Source: Salarias fasciatus
Taxonomy: Eukaryota > Chordata > Actinopteri > Blenniiformes > Blenniidae
Direction of reading: 5' to 3'
NCBI RefSeq assembly: GCF_902148845.1
Contig: NC_043746.1
Location: 5,150,653-5,214,652 of the forward strand
Length of the DNA: 64,000 nt
The notes below the pieces were generated by a model. The model saw nothing but the letters and a program-made list of their open reading frames with translations, did not search any database and was not told the origin of the DNA. Shown piece by piece: positions 24,147 to 36,720 of the stretch (position 1 is the stretch's first letter; every line of letters begins with the position of its first letter). The translations under genes and the position numbers were made by a program.

Positions 24147-24992
24147 CAGCCAGTCAACCCTAACCCAAACACACTCACATTCCCACCTCATCCATCCATC
24201 ATGTCCTGTGGGAGACCCCCCCAGAAGGCAAGGGCACACCAAACCCCACATCTAGGGCCCCCCCCCCCACCCATAACCACCCCCCACCCCCCACCCCAAC
24301 CCCCACCACTGCAGACAGATATGCACTCCCTGGAGCCAGCAGCTCCCCAACCCACAGCTGGTCCAAATCCCAGGCCTGTGGGTAAACAACAGCCCCCCCA
24401 CCCCCCCACCAGAAGGGACCCAGAAACAGGGGTGTAGAAGACCCCATTGCCTTCTCCTCCCCCACTCATGAGTGTTGATGAAGTATATGTTGTTTGCGAT
24501 TAAAATTGAGGGGCAGTAACCACACCGTGCCGCGAGCGAGGCCAAACGAGCAGTCCCATCTACCTGAACAGCCCCACCCCCGACACGGCGCGCCAAGTCC
24601 CCCAGATGTGTGTGTTGTATGTATTTGATCATGTTAGATGACTAAGTGCAATTAAGACTGAGAGGCGAGCCACCGAAGGGTGCAGTGATTGAGGCCACTT
24701 AGATGGCCCCCTCCACCACACCCTACCTGATAAGCCCACCTCCCAAAGCCCTACGTGTGTGTGAATGAGAGCGGGGGGAGAGAGGAGAGAGAAGTCCGGG
24801 GATGACGTCTAGGGGGGAAGAGCCGCCACCCCCTCACCCCTGCCAGGACCAGGACGGTCAGGGACCATAGCCCAGAAGAAGAGCCCAGACCCAGGGACCA
24901 CCACCCCAGGCCTACCCCCGACAGGGCACCACACTCTTTCCTCACATACACACCTATCCAATCGCCCACACATATACATCCACACATACATA

Positions 24993-25033
<41 letters not shown>

Positions 25034-25340
25034 GCACACACACCTCAGTCATATCCACAACCCCCTAGCCCCTAACCCCCACAGCACCCCCACCCACCCC
25101 TCCCATCCACCCTATACCCTGGATTCTGGGGCAGCAACCAGACACCAGGGCGTACACCGACCCAGGCCCGCAGCCGACCGGCCCCCCCAGCCAGGCGGAC
25201 TCGACACCCTCATGGAAGGGGACAGCCCCCAGGCAACAGGACCCAGGGCCCCCAGCCACACCCACCCCAGAACACCCCGGCCACCCGGACATGAGCTGGC
25301 ACCCACTGATCCAGGCCCCCCGAGCCCCCGCCACTGTTGA
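23640..25340. repeat. C-rich, low-complexity block of unknown family
   Basis: About 1.7 kb with extreme strand skew: the plus strand is C-rich and nearly devoid of long G runs, apart from an AT-richer patch at 24455-24660. It includes many runs of C, proline/threonine-rich pseudo-frames, and (CA)n tracts at 24072-24144 and about 24991-25030. Frames of 70-174 codons cross it, but they are composition artefacts. It may be the body of a dispersed element I cannot name. Confidence 0.5.
24072..24144. repeat. (CA)n microsatellite
   Basis: About 36 CA units inside the C-rich block. Confidence 0.9.
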
Positions 25341-25700
25341 AGAAAGATGCCATGGTTTTTGCCACTGTTTGGGAAAGACGCCACAGTTTGTGGGAGATGC
25401 CACGGCTAGTGTCACGGCTTATGTGACTGTTAGGAAACATGCCACAGTTTATGCCACTGTCTAAGGAAGATGCTACAGTTAATGCTAGTACCTGCACCCC
25501 TCTTTGGGCTAGATGCCACGGTTTATGTTTAGGGGATACTGGCTGGTACCTTTCTAGCAATGGCTTTTCCGGTGGCCTCTTTATGCCGCTGTCTGGGGGA
25601 GATGCCAAAATTAATGCCAGTACTTTTACTGCTGTTTGGCCAAGATGTTATGGTTAATGTCACTCTTTGGGGGATATGCCACTACTTATCTGGATGGATT
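25330..25700. repeat. Degenerate minisatellite, core AAGATGCCACAGTTTATGCC
   Basis: Variants of GATGCCACAGTTTATGCCACTGT recur about eight to ten times with irregular spacing of roughly 25-45 bases, directly after the C-rich block. Confidence 0.6.
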
Positions 25701-25719
25701 TGTGGCCGATTCTGTGGTC

Positions 25720-28089
25720 TGTCCGATGACTGTTTTAAACTGAATGAGCTAGTGGTCGTTGTCTCTAGGGGCACTAAAGAGACTGGTTATTTGAGGCAAG
25801 AAACTGCTGCCAAATGCTGGCAGACTGGAGTAGTGTGAAACAAATCCATCTTCAGTTCTTTTGTATTTTTTATTTCCATTTGTGTGGATTGTGCCCCAAA
25901 AATATATTTATTAAAACTACTTGAAACATAACTTGTTGTCTGCATGCTTTCTTGATTACAGCATTTACCAGGCATGGGTTGCAACTGCCACAAAGATACA
26001 ACAGCTGATGTTGCTTTTTGAGGAAGATTGCTAGGGATGTAAACATGATACATGAATACAGGCATAAAAACAATTGTGCTACAATTTTGAGGAGTCTGAC
26101 TGTACCGTTATGGACTGTACTGTCTTGTACTGTTTATATTTCAGTTATCATGCACTTTCCCTCAGGTTTTGGAGGCAACATGTTGCCATAATATGCTTCT
26201 TGTAGAAATCACAGATCCGAACATCTCGCAATGTTAATACATTAAACCAATCAGCCTTGGAATCAGCCTTCTGGTTCTTCTGGTATATTGCAGAAAGAAA
26301 AATGTTTTAAGTGGTTATTAGCCTGCTCTTAAAAAGTGCTAGAGAACACAACATGCTAGATTTTTTTTAAAAAAACCTGGAAAAGGACTATAAAATCCAG
26401 ACTAATTAAAGTGATGCATCTTTACAATAATACCAGATCCACACGTGCAAACTGTTTAACATTGTGTACTGCACAACCATCATGGATACAACCTGAACAA
26501 TACCTATCCTAACTAACATTTGCTGCCATCTGCTGGTCTCCTGGGTATTGCAGGGAATTACGTACTTACCAATTTAAACCATAACTGAATAATGGCAACA
26601 ATAAAACAATAACTACGATACCACAAAAAGGAAGACTACAAAAGGTATTATTTTCAAGAGTTGTATCTTTTAAATTCTGGAAAATAGTTGCCACATCATG
26701 TAGGCCTACATCGACAACTGTATTTTTGCTGGATTGACGCTTCAAAGAGCACATGGCAACCCAGCAGGGTTTTTTTTTTCTTTTGGCAACCTAACAGGTC
26801 ATCAAATTGGTCATCACAGAGATCACATCAGCCACGCAGAATTTGAAGAGAGAAAAGCAAAATGTGGTGTTCATTTTACAAGCTCTCCATGACACACTGG
26901 CTACTGGCAAGGCCTTGGTAGGTAATTACGTTTTGCCATATGATTTTGCTAAAGGAAATGTCACCTTTTTCTGAGTAAAATGATAGTTAAATAGGACACA
27001 AATTTCAACCGCACTTGAAGCGAGCAAATCCTTCCCCACCCCACTTAAGTTACTACAAGGTAGTTCTGGTTTTGCCGGTACTTTCTTAGGCAAATACTCC
27101 AAATTTCTCCATGTAAATCCCATACAGTATCCTTATTATGAGTAGGGATATGGAAGGGCTTGGCAATTCCTAGGTTATAGTACAACACTGCTGAACAGCG
27201 GGCCACAGGAATGTCTAGTTCCAGTTTGGTCCCAAAATCTAGCAAGGTTTTTTTGTAGGCCCTACTACCAGGGCTACTGCTGGTTTATTTGTCTGACCTA
27301 CTACCGAGCTTGAAGTGTTCACCAAGCAAAGCAGATCCAATGCGAATATTTGTTGTTTTAACAACACAATGTTAGCAATGTAAATGTTTACAGTCAAATA
27401 ATTTTTTAACACATTACACTAACAAACATTTAAATAATTGATTAAAAAATGCCTCCCCACATTTACAGCTACTTTTACATTGCTATGCAAGATAAGTGCT
27501 ATTCAATTACTGTCATTTCTTGTTGATCATTCTCTTCAGTATTTCCACAAAGTTCTGAGTTGGTGACAAACACCAAATGGAAGGTGAGAAGTACTTTCAC
27601 AAGTACCTAAAAGAACTTCCACCTTGACGGTGGAAGTCAAGGTGGAACGTGATGTTATAACTAACACTGTTACTGTTCTTCACAGGCTCTTGCCAGATGT
27701 TCTGCAACACACAGTCATTGTTGGGCTGTGTTGGTTCGCAGTACATATTCTGCACAGGAAAAGAACTAGCTAACAAAAGTCATGTTATTAAAAAGCATCT
27801 TAAGGATGCTGTTTATTTTAATATAAACACTGAAGGTATGTAATATAGACAAAGTACAGAAAGGCACATCTGCAACATTTTCTTTTTAAGAAAGTAAAGA
27901 ATTATTTTTGCCGATCTGTAGTTTTTTTTTTGTTGTCGTTTGTTTTTTTCAAACAAATTTGTGGTGGTCTGGTTCTGCAAAGACAGCAAATGGAATTCAA
28001 GAAGCCATTACCACTGCCCACACTGCAAATTTAGAGCCTTAAGTGCTCAGCAGTGTTAAAAAAAAAAAAAAACACCTAAAATCAAAACA
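25720..28089. other. Intergenic, AT-rich, no gene seen
   Basis: No open frame resembles a protein I know and no element ends were found. It contains the teleost-repeat phrase TGCTGCCATCTGCTGGTCTC near 26520. Confidence 0.45.
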
Positions 28090-28451
28090 TGTCAGGATTC
28101 TGTTCAGGTGGGCAGTGGGCAACCTCACTCTCCCTGGGTCCATCTGATTGCTAATTGCCTTCCCGTTTGGACTGCCACCTGCCTGCCTCTACTGACCGCT
28201 CCCAGCCACCTGCTCCTTGCCAGGTCGTTATCTTTTCCAGACTCCTGTGCTGCTGCAGAAGGACTTTCCTGCGCTACCAAGCTCTGTCAGGGATATTTTC
28301 ACGCCTTGCTTCGACCTCACCTCGAGCTAACCTGCGACGCTGCTGCCAGGCTGCAGCCCTCTTGGGTCTCCCCTGTACTCAAACCTGTGCAAACATCAAC
28401 CCTGGTTCTGGTCTCTCTGCATCTGGGTCTAACGACACACCGATCATGACA
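28090..28451. mobile_element. Solo LTR, probably Gypsy-like (fossil)
   Basis: Begins TGTCAGG and ends ATCATGACA, with TG...CA termini in a short TGTCA/TGACA inverted repeat. It is flanked by identical 5-bp AAACA duplications at 28085-28089 and 28452-28456. 362 bp, no internal region in the neighbourhood, so it reads as a solo LTR left by recombination. The clean duplication suggests moderate age. Family assigned only from duplication length and termini. Confidence 0.65.
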
Positions 28452-29588
28452 AAACATGGTAAGTGGTCTACAGAGTGACAGACAAACATGGAGGGCTCAT
28501 CTAGGCTATATCTTGCAATCAACAGTTCTTGTGTTTTTATCTAGTGTTTATTTGGTAATTTGTCAACCTATGACACATCTGGATTTCAATGGGGGGCAAT
28601 TTATTCTGATTCTGATCTTCTAGTGACAGGCAGCACAGCAGTAGGTGTTTCAGAACGGGTATCATTCCATTAGTGAGAGATGGTTGTTAGTGGGGACGGC
28701 ACAGTTCTGACTGAAATGCTATTGAAATTATTACAGAAATCTGCATTAACTGAAAACTGTTCCCTAAGCATAAAACTTAATGACAATGTCAATAATCATG
28801 TCCTTATGTTTCTTATTAATTTCACAATATCCGTCTCTTGCAGGCATTGAATCACACACAAGACGAGGTAATATGCTCCTTGTTATTTTCCCTCCAGTGT
28901 AGTTCTTCCTGTTTAGATTCTGTAAATTTAAATTGCATTTCTGTGCAACAGTATCTTGCAAATAAGGTGAAAGCTATGATGAGCATTCATAAGTTAATGA
29001 GGAAATCATATGCCTTTCTATATTCTGTGTCAGTCCATTAATTTAAATTGAGAATATCTACAGTAAGACTGTAAAGTGTGAGGTTTGCTATGTCAGTGCT
29101 GTCTTTCACATCTGAGGAGCTGTCAAAGCATAGCACTAAATAGAATGAAACATTTTCTCCCACAGGAGGATCACTGTGCTCCTTTGACATTGTCGTATAA
29201 CATCTTAAAAGACATATGATACATTTCAGTTTGTGACAGGACTGCTATGTATAAAACTCACATTGTCACACTTTATCGCATACAAGCGACTGTCTTATTC
29301 AATTTACTGTTATAACGATGGCAGGTTTTTAAGAATTGATACACATTTCCCTTGCAATTGATGGGTCATTACTTGACAAAACATGGTTGTCAAAAAGTGC
29401 AGTTGTCATTTTGCAGCAAATGTCAGGTAGATTCTGTATCACTCTGTGCTATAATCCTGAGTTTCAGAACCATCAAATATCCAATCTGTGACGGTACTTT
29501 GCAGAAGCAATGCAGGCTGAGTGTGGCAATAGTTCAGTTTACATGTTTGACTGAAATTGCTGTTTTTTTCTTTTTGTTTTGCAGAAAA

Positions 29589-30672
29589 AGGCAAGCACTA
29601 TGAACAAAAGAGTTGACAACAATACAGAGGAGTCAACAGACTCCACAGTAAAATCAAAGTCAGAAGGCCTCAGTTGTCCCCACTGCACAGCAGAGAGAGA
29701 AGCATGAACTGGACACTACACCCATGCTGTGTGTAGATGTCAAGAATGGGATTTATGTCACCCCCGAGTTCAACCATAGCCCAGTATTCTCCATTCATGT
29801 CATGACCTCGACCACATTTCAAAAAAATTGACTTAAGTTGAGAAAAGCAGGAAATTCATGCCCATCACATCTTCCTCTGGAAATCCAGGAAAAGAATGTT
29901 TTCACCTCCAAAGAACAGCAAGTGCAAAGTCATATGTGAGGTCTGCAGTCCTCACAGCTGCATCATTAGAGGACATGAAAAATAAAGGCATAATGTCCTC
30001 CGGATGGGCTGACAGATGTGCTGAGCTCAGCACTGCTGCTGTTAATGGGAATGGACAATGTTTTTCCTGTCATGTTTGAAAACATGGAAAACCCCCCAAA
30101 AGTGGCACTTTTTCTCTGTGTTCACAAATGAAATGGACAACTGGTGTCCATTTGGGCGGACAAGAGTTACACTTGATGCAGTGGCAGGGCAGTGGAACTG
30201 TGCAGTGTCTGTTTTGTAGGTTTATAAAAAAAAAACATTTTCTTTTGTAAATTACTGTATAGGCTGCCTAAATGAAGTCCAACATTTAAAGGTTACTGTG
30301 GAGGCCCTGACCCTGAATCAGTGCAGGACTCTGCATCTGAACCAAATCTGAATGCTGAGGTTAGACAAAAGGATTTGTTAACATGTGAGATCAACAATGG
30401 TAATAACAGACACGTTATGGTTGCAACGAAATGTATTTTTATGCAGAAATCCCCACCTATAGATGAAGATCTCTTCAAGGTTGAAAAAAAAGAAAGTGAG
30501 CTGCGAAAGGAAGAAGCAAAAGACACAGACTCCAACAGCCAGTGTATGGCCTGGAAAATAAAGTCATGCTTGTTCCAGCGAGCAACTGGGACAACTGGGT
30601 GTATCAGACACAAATGAGAATTTATCTGTGCTTTCTTTATGTAGCCCATCGTACAGAAAAGCATTGGCAAGG
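29589..30672 (+). other. Duplicated segment, copy 1 (C2H2-like gene fragment)
   Basis: About 1.1 kb nearly identical to 32128-33044. A coding-like stretch encodes SEGLSCPHCTA, then SSSGNPGKECFHLQRTASAK and SLEDMKNKGIMSSGWADR, and later KVEKKESELRKEEAKDTDSN, with exon-like blocks preceded by pyrimidine tracts. Copy 1 lacks roughly 50 bases that hold the two His of the finger in copy 2, and has about 200 extra bases near 30245-30455. I do not recognise the family. Confidence 0.5.
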
Positions 30673-30819
30673 TTATTTTTTTATAATTTCTGATTGAATG
30701 AATGATTGAATACATTTATTTCGAGGCACAGGAAAAACAACACAAAATAAATATACTGTACAGTACTGGACACAAAATTCCCCACACTGGGCAGGAAAAA
30801 AAACACGATTGTACAGAAG

Positions 30820-31026
30820 TAGTACATATATATATATATACACACATAAAGAAATTAATAATAAAAACAACAAACTAATCAAAAAAAATTACAATTAGGA
30901 ACTAAACATATGTTGTATTTAATTTGATGCCTCGAAAAGGAGTGGGATGAAGAAAACGTATTAACTCCCATCCCTTGTCATCCTAAACATCTTTAGGTTG
31001 CCATAATTAATGCATTAAGTGCATTT

Positions 31027-31078
<52 letters not shown>

Positions 31079-32120
31079 TATACATATTACTATTAGTATT
31101 ATCAATACCACTGCTCTTACCACATCATCAACACATATCAACATATCACTAGTATATCACAACATATCACAACATATCGCTATCACTAGTACTTACTATG
31201 AATGGTGCTGATAGTTATATTCATCTTCCATTTAAGTGTTAGTTTTGCTAGTACACGATGTATCTTCAAGGGCCAAGGTGTTATGTGGACCCTCTGCCAG
31301 AGGGGTCAGTCCTCAGGCAACAGGACCACCCTTTGCAAAGTGTCCTGTACTATGCATTAAAAAGACAAGAATTGGGAGTCTACTGCTAGACGGTGGTGAC
31401 TTCCCAGCAGCAGAGCCCCCCTCGCCTGCCGTATACTAAAGATTTGTTGAGTGTAATATTTATTATGTATCTGTTTAAGATTAGCACCATTATCACTTAC
31501 TGTATCGATTTTTGTGCTGGCAAAGTAAATATAACATGTTATACATTGATACATATAATAACACAATATCAAGGTATTGTGCATGATTAAGATATAATAG
31601 TAGTTGTAGTAATAGTAATATCAAAGTGTCATATATGCTGATGATATAATTATAGTAACAATTGTAGCAGAGTAGTAGTAGTAATAATAATAATACCACC
31701 AATATATTAGTTGATTATCATTGACCAGTAATCTAGTAAAATAGTCTTATATAATACATATAACATTATAGTTTGGTGGTACCACATAACATCTTAGTAA
31801 CTGCGTTATAAGCTATGGCATCTTGATAATAATGATAATACATACTTCCTATTATTGGCTTCTATATTTAATGATTGAGAACAACATTTATGAATCAGCC
31901 CAACACAAAACCTCTGTATCGTGACAATACCATATTTTTAAATCTGGATTTCAACAGATGAATATTTGGAAATTGAGTTCTGGTCCCAGTTGATTCCAAA
32001 CTTTAACTCCACATACAGACACACAGACGCTCTTTCTAGTGGTTCACACTGCTTTAATCTTAAAGTTACCACACCCCCTGGAGAGTCACCAGCAGTGTAT
32101 TTTTACTAGAAGCACTTGTA
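30820..32120. other. AT-rich spacer between the duplicated segments
   Basis: Very AT-rich, dominated by TA and trinucleotide-like runs. No coding signal seen. Confidence 0.5.
31029..31075. repeat. (TA)n microsatellite
   Basis: Uninterrupted TA run of about 47 bases. Confidence 0.9.
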
Positions 32121-32127
32121 AGGACTA

Positions 32128-33044
32128 GCAAGCACTAAGAACAAAAAAGTTGACAATACAGAGGAGTCAACAGACTCCACAGTAAAATCAAAGTCAGAAG
32201 GCCTCAGTTGTCCCCACTGCACAGCTGTTCTAAGCGCCCAGAAAAAACTCAGTCGCCACATCAGAGAGGTACATGAACTAGACACTACACCCATGCTGTG
32301 TGTAGATGTCAAGAATGGGATTTATGTCACCCCAGAGTTCAGTATTCCCCATTCACGTCACAAAATCAACCACATTTCAAAAAATTGAATGTGAAGTTGA
32401 GAAAAGCAGGAAATTCATGCACATCACATCTTCCTCTGGAAATCCAGGAAAAGAATGTTTTCACCTCCAAAGAACAGCAAGTGCAAAGTCATATGTGAGG
32501 CCTGCAGTCCTCACAGCTGCATCATTAGAGGACATGAAAAATAAAGGCATAATGTCCTCTGGATGGGCTGACAGATGTGCTGAGCTCAGCACTGCTGCTG
32601 TTAATTCGTGAATGGACAATGTTTTTCCTGTCATGTTTGAAAACATGGAAAACCCCCAAAGGTGGCACTTTTTCTCTGTGTTCACAAATGAAATGGACAG
32701 CTGGTGTCCATTTGGGCGGACAAGAGTTACACTTGATGCAGTGGCAGGGCAGTGGAACTGTGCAGTGTCTGTTTTGTAGGTTTATAAAAGTCATATTTTT
32801 TTGTTTTGTTTTTGTTTTATTTTTTCTTACAGAGGAAGATCTCTTAAAGGTTGAAAGAAAGTGAGCTGCGAAAGGAGGAAGCAAAAGACACAGACTCCAA
32901 CAGCCAGTGTATGGCCTGGAAAATAAAGTCATGCTTGTTCCAGCGAGCAACTGGGACTACTGGGTGTATCAGACACAAATGAGAATGTATCTGTGCTTTC
33001 TTTATGTAGCCCATCGTACAGAAAAGCATTGGCAAGGTTATATT
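32128..33044 (+). other. Duplicated segment, copy 2 (C2H2-like gene fragment)
   Basis: Second copy of 29589-30672. Encodes GLSCPHCTAVLSAQKKLSRH followed by IREVHELDTTP, a C-x2-C-x11-H-x4-H arrangement like a C2H2 zinc finger. Later blocks match copy 1 closely and are joined to EEDLLKVERK after a strong TTTTTTCTTACAG acceptor. It may be the 5' part of the unrecognised gene whose exons continue at 33595-35622. Confidence 0.5.
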
Positions 33045-33594
33045 TTAGAATTTATGAAGACATGTAAGAATATCTTTTTAAATATTTGAAATGGACAAAA
33101 CTGATTTAGTTATGTGGACTGTTGGTAAAGCTTCTCCGCGACCACATTGGTGCAGTGCACAGTTTGTAAAAACTGGCTTCTCTTTGTGCTGGTGTGGGGG
33201 CGACTGGACATCCAAAGATTTCTTTTGCAGATGCACCCTTTCACATGATATGCAAGTAGTGTGTCATGTCAAAACAAAGGCTGCCAATGACATCAACTTG
33301 ATAACTGTATGAGTCTGACAAAGAACATTTGAGAGAAATGTAATACAATATGTCCAGTCCTTTGCGGTTCATTGACATTAAATATCAAATAATACATTTT
33401 GGTCCAACTTGCTTTGTGTGAAACAGACGCCTCACAAAGTCTGTTGAGGCAGATGAAATTCTGTCTGAGGGCGAGATGGGGTAATGGCATTTTACATTTT
33501 AAATTTGCTCACGTGAGACGTCTCGTACATGCCAATTGTCAATTGTACGTACCATTCTGGACGGTTACAAAATCATCTAACTGAAAATACACAG

Positions 33595-35622
33595 CTGGCA
33601 TTACAAGATCTGGAGAGACACCTGAGGAGTGGGAAAGTTCTCTCCAACAGAACGTATTTGTGGAAACACGGGGGGTTCGATCCATCTCTGAAAAACCTTT
33701 ACAGTGACCATTTCACTGTATTCAACAACAAGAGTGTATGTAATATTAACTTTTAGTTTTAATATCAGTCATCTTTAGATTTTGTAATAGCAACAAACAA
33801 GGAAATATGTTAATGAATTTAAATATAAGGTATATTTGTTATTGTAATCTATATTTATCCCATTGTTATATATGTCATAGGCCCAAAATCAGCTCTAATT
33901 TGAAACTCGATGACAAGATGTCACACGCAAAAGTTATGTGAACTCAGTAAGAAAAGGCAGTTTCTTCACAGACCATTCGTGACTTGTATGTCTGTTTACT
34001 AGTTACTCCAGACAGCACAGATCATCCAGCGCTTGGAAAAATTGTCCTCCATGTCTGGAACAGACAAGCAGCTGTTTGTTCCAGAGGTGAGATAACGAGG
34101 ATACGCAAAAAATAAGTTGCGCCTAAAAGACTTTAGTAACAACTAAAGAATCTAAATTTACAGCAAAAATTAGTGAGTGATGTATGACATATGCATCTGA
34201 GACCTGTGAGTGTTAAGTCCCCTTGGTTCATGGTAACAGCATGCTAGGAATCAGTTTAGAGGGGTAACTAAACTTGTTTTTTTTGGTTTTGATTCAGTGG
34301 TTGCAAACCTCTGCTTCTGAAGAGCAAGGAAAAGACCAGGTACACAACACTGGAACGCTTTGTGGGTGTATTTGCCAATGTGTGACATTAACAAATGTAT
34401 GCAGCCAGTTGTGGCATAGTGATTTTTCAACAGTCAATTAAATCCTTTTCTATTACTTTCAGAGCTGACGCGACAGAGGAAACAGGGGAAAATACAGAAA
34501 ATGCAGAACCGGTGAGAAAGTATTGTATTTGTGCACCAAACAAAAAAACTTAATATCTACTTCTCAGAAAATAAAGTATGTGATAATATGTACTTGAAAC
34601 TTTCTGCTCTGTGTTGCTTGAAACTTATACAGAGACCCGAAGCAAAACCATTCAGCTTCTCCTGAGGGATCCTGAAAATACCAAAAAAAATAAAATAAAA
34701 TACAAAAACTTTAACATTAAAGGTGGAATACAACATTTTCTCGAAAAGACGAAGCCCCACGTCTGTTACTCACTTTTTGAACAACGCGCATGCGCCAGAC
34801 CATCCGCCCGGCTCTCCTGCTTCTCCCAGAAAACGCGGAAGTGTACGAGCGCGATCTCCTCTTCTCCGGCGTGCACGGCTCTGTACAGTTTCTGCGATCC
34901 GCCTCGCTCATAAATAGAGCTTTTTTTTCCCGAAACAGCTACAGTTTCATTATGTCAGACTCGCCATCGGTAAGTACAAGCTCAGAAGCTCACCGGCTAC
35001 ATAAACACTCTGAATGCGCATGCGCAAAAGGGAGAAGCTGATTGGGCGCAAGCACGGAGAACCGCCTTACGAAAGCAGCTCGTCAGAATGATTGACAAAC
35101 AGACCCACCAATTATTTAGGTGATCCACCCGGAAATCAAAATGTTGTATTACACCTTTAATCATATCAATCCCACAAAGTTTTTCTCTTTAGATGCATGT
35201 TGCATAATAATAAAATGCAATACTTTGCTACGTGGTATGAGGCAGATTTTATATGCTGCCAGCATGCATTCAATGGGACAAATGGAATAGACAGTTGTAA
35301 TATGTACCAGGTGTGTTCTGTTTAAGAGTGTCTAGTAAATGCTCTGTAACTTTAAGAACTGTGAACTATGTATATTAAAAATACCTTGATGAGACTTTTT
35401 TCTCTACTGCAGGGAACAGTGCTTTTTAAAGCATGCCGTAGCTGCAGCTGACTGGTGCAAAAAGTCCGAGGGGGGGGGGGGCTGAAGCTGCCAGATGTCC
35501 TTTCAATGGACGAAGATGAACAAATGGAACTCCTCAATGAACTGCTGAGCTGGGAGGACAAACCCGATGAGTCCTCTCCGATGGAAATGCTGTCATTTGT
35601 TTTTGAAAAACAGGACGGCTAG
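33595..35622 (+). CDS. Unrecognised gene, 3' exons
   Basis: Exon-like blocks with good splice sites: 33595-33735 (LALQDLERHLRSGKVLSNR), 34013-34086 (QIIQRLEKLSSMSGTDKQLF), 34298-34339 (WLQTSASEEQGKD), 34463-34511 (ADATEETGENTENAE) and a last block 35413-35622 ending DEDEQMELLNELLSWEDKPD... and a TAG at 35620-35622. The product is acidic with short helical stretches. A run of twelve G near 35470-35481 puts the two halves of the last block in different frames, so its length may be wrong. A MITE (34717-35160) lies in the last intron. The 5' part may be the duplicated segment upstream. Could be a transposon-derived gene; no function assigned. Confidence 0.4.
34717..35160. mobile_element. TTAA-bounded MITE C
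   Basis: Left end TTAAAGGTGGAATACAACAT pairs with right end ATGTTGTATTACACCTTTAA with about one mismatch. 444 bp, no coding capacity. Same architecture as MITEs A and B but with different ends. Confidence 0.7.
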
Positions 35623-35639
35623 GACAAGCTCATGGAAGA

Positions 35640-36720
35640 AATTGTCAACAAAAAAAATTAAAATATTTCCCAGGGTAGAGGTGGTTATTGACCTGAGTAA
35701 AAAAAAAAAAAAAAAGTAATCCCCACCCCCACCCACAGTAGCAACAGTCCAGGCAGTTAGTTTGAGGTTGTGTGGCGCAGTGGAGTGCTGTACTCATCCA
35801 AGTTGGTGGGTGGAGAGGAGGAGTGCAGGACGGAGTTGACGCAGGTGGATGGTGAAGTCCCACAGGTGGACAGGTGTGATCCAGTTGTCCAGCGCCGTTG
35901 GGGTTCACTATCTGGAGCACTATGTTCTCTTCCATGGACAGCAGTGCAGATCCCAACACCAGGGCCAGCTGGGCTGCATGGCTGCTCAGTCGCTGCTCAT
36001 GTGTCCAGTGAGCTGCTGCTGTTGTCCGGAAGTCCTCAACTCAACAGTGTGTCTGTGTTCTAATTATCTGTCCCACAATCTGCAGACATGCGGTAAATCA
36101 CTCTTTTATGCCCGCTGTTTCTCCGACTGCTTGGACAAGCGTTTCCAACCTGCTCTGTCCTCCCTGCTCGTCTGTCTCTCTCCTCACACACACACCATAC
36201 CAGGCAGGTGCAGCGATCAGAGCTGCAGTCACACCTGCAGAAATCAACCTGGAGCTGCTCTCACACCTCTCTCTCACACAACTCTGCAGGAAAATCGCTC
36301 AAAAATAACATTCCTTTAATTGAATGAATACATTTAAACATTTGACACAGTCATGTTTTCAAACACATTGTAAGAAACTGAAAATGCGTATTCAAAATAT
36401 TCATTTTTCTTTCTAACCTATTTATTCACATATTTGGTATTAATATTCCACACTGGGCTACACAAGAGAGAACTTTAATAAAGGGATATAAAAGAAGGGT
36501 GGATGGTTCTGGAAGTAATATTTGGACTTGTAGGGATTCCTTGAGGCTGCAGTTCCTCGCTTCGCCACAGGAGGGCAGCACGGCGCAGTGAGACGCTGAG
36601 GAGAGCAAAACAAACGGAGAAGAAGAAGAAGTCAGAGCGGAGGCGGTTCTGTTTACAAAGCTCGGTGAATTTCTCCGCTTTTCTTCCGGTAGATCCGCTC
36701 CGGGGTGAAGGGGTCTCTCC
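35640..36720. other. Intergenic and smim19 5' region
   Basis: Holds an A homopolymer near 35700-35715 and a GC-richer stretch at 36540-36720 directly before the smim19 start, taken as its promoter and 5' UTR. No other coding signal supported. Confidence 0.45.

Noticed and set aside
23913-24437. Plus-strand 174-codon open frame rich in Pro, Thr and His
   Set aside because: Runs of C and CA produce it. The opposite strand is open as well, a mark of low complexity.
25330-25700. CRISPR-like array of short repeats
   Set aside because: Units are degenerate, spacing is irregular, spacers are not unique, and this is vertebrate DNA; it is a minisatellite.
28108-28449. 113-codon plus-strand frame as a gene
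   Set aside because: It lies wholly within the solo LTR and has no protein similarity that I recognise.
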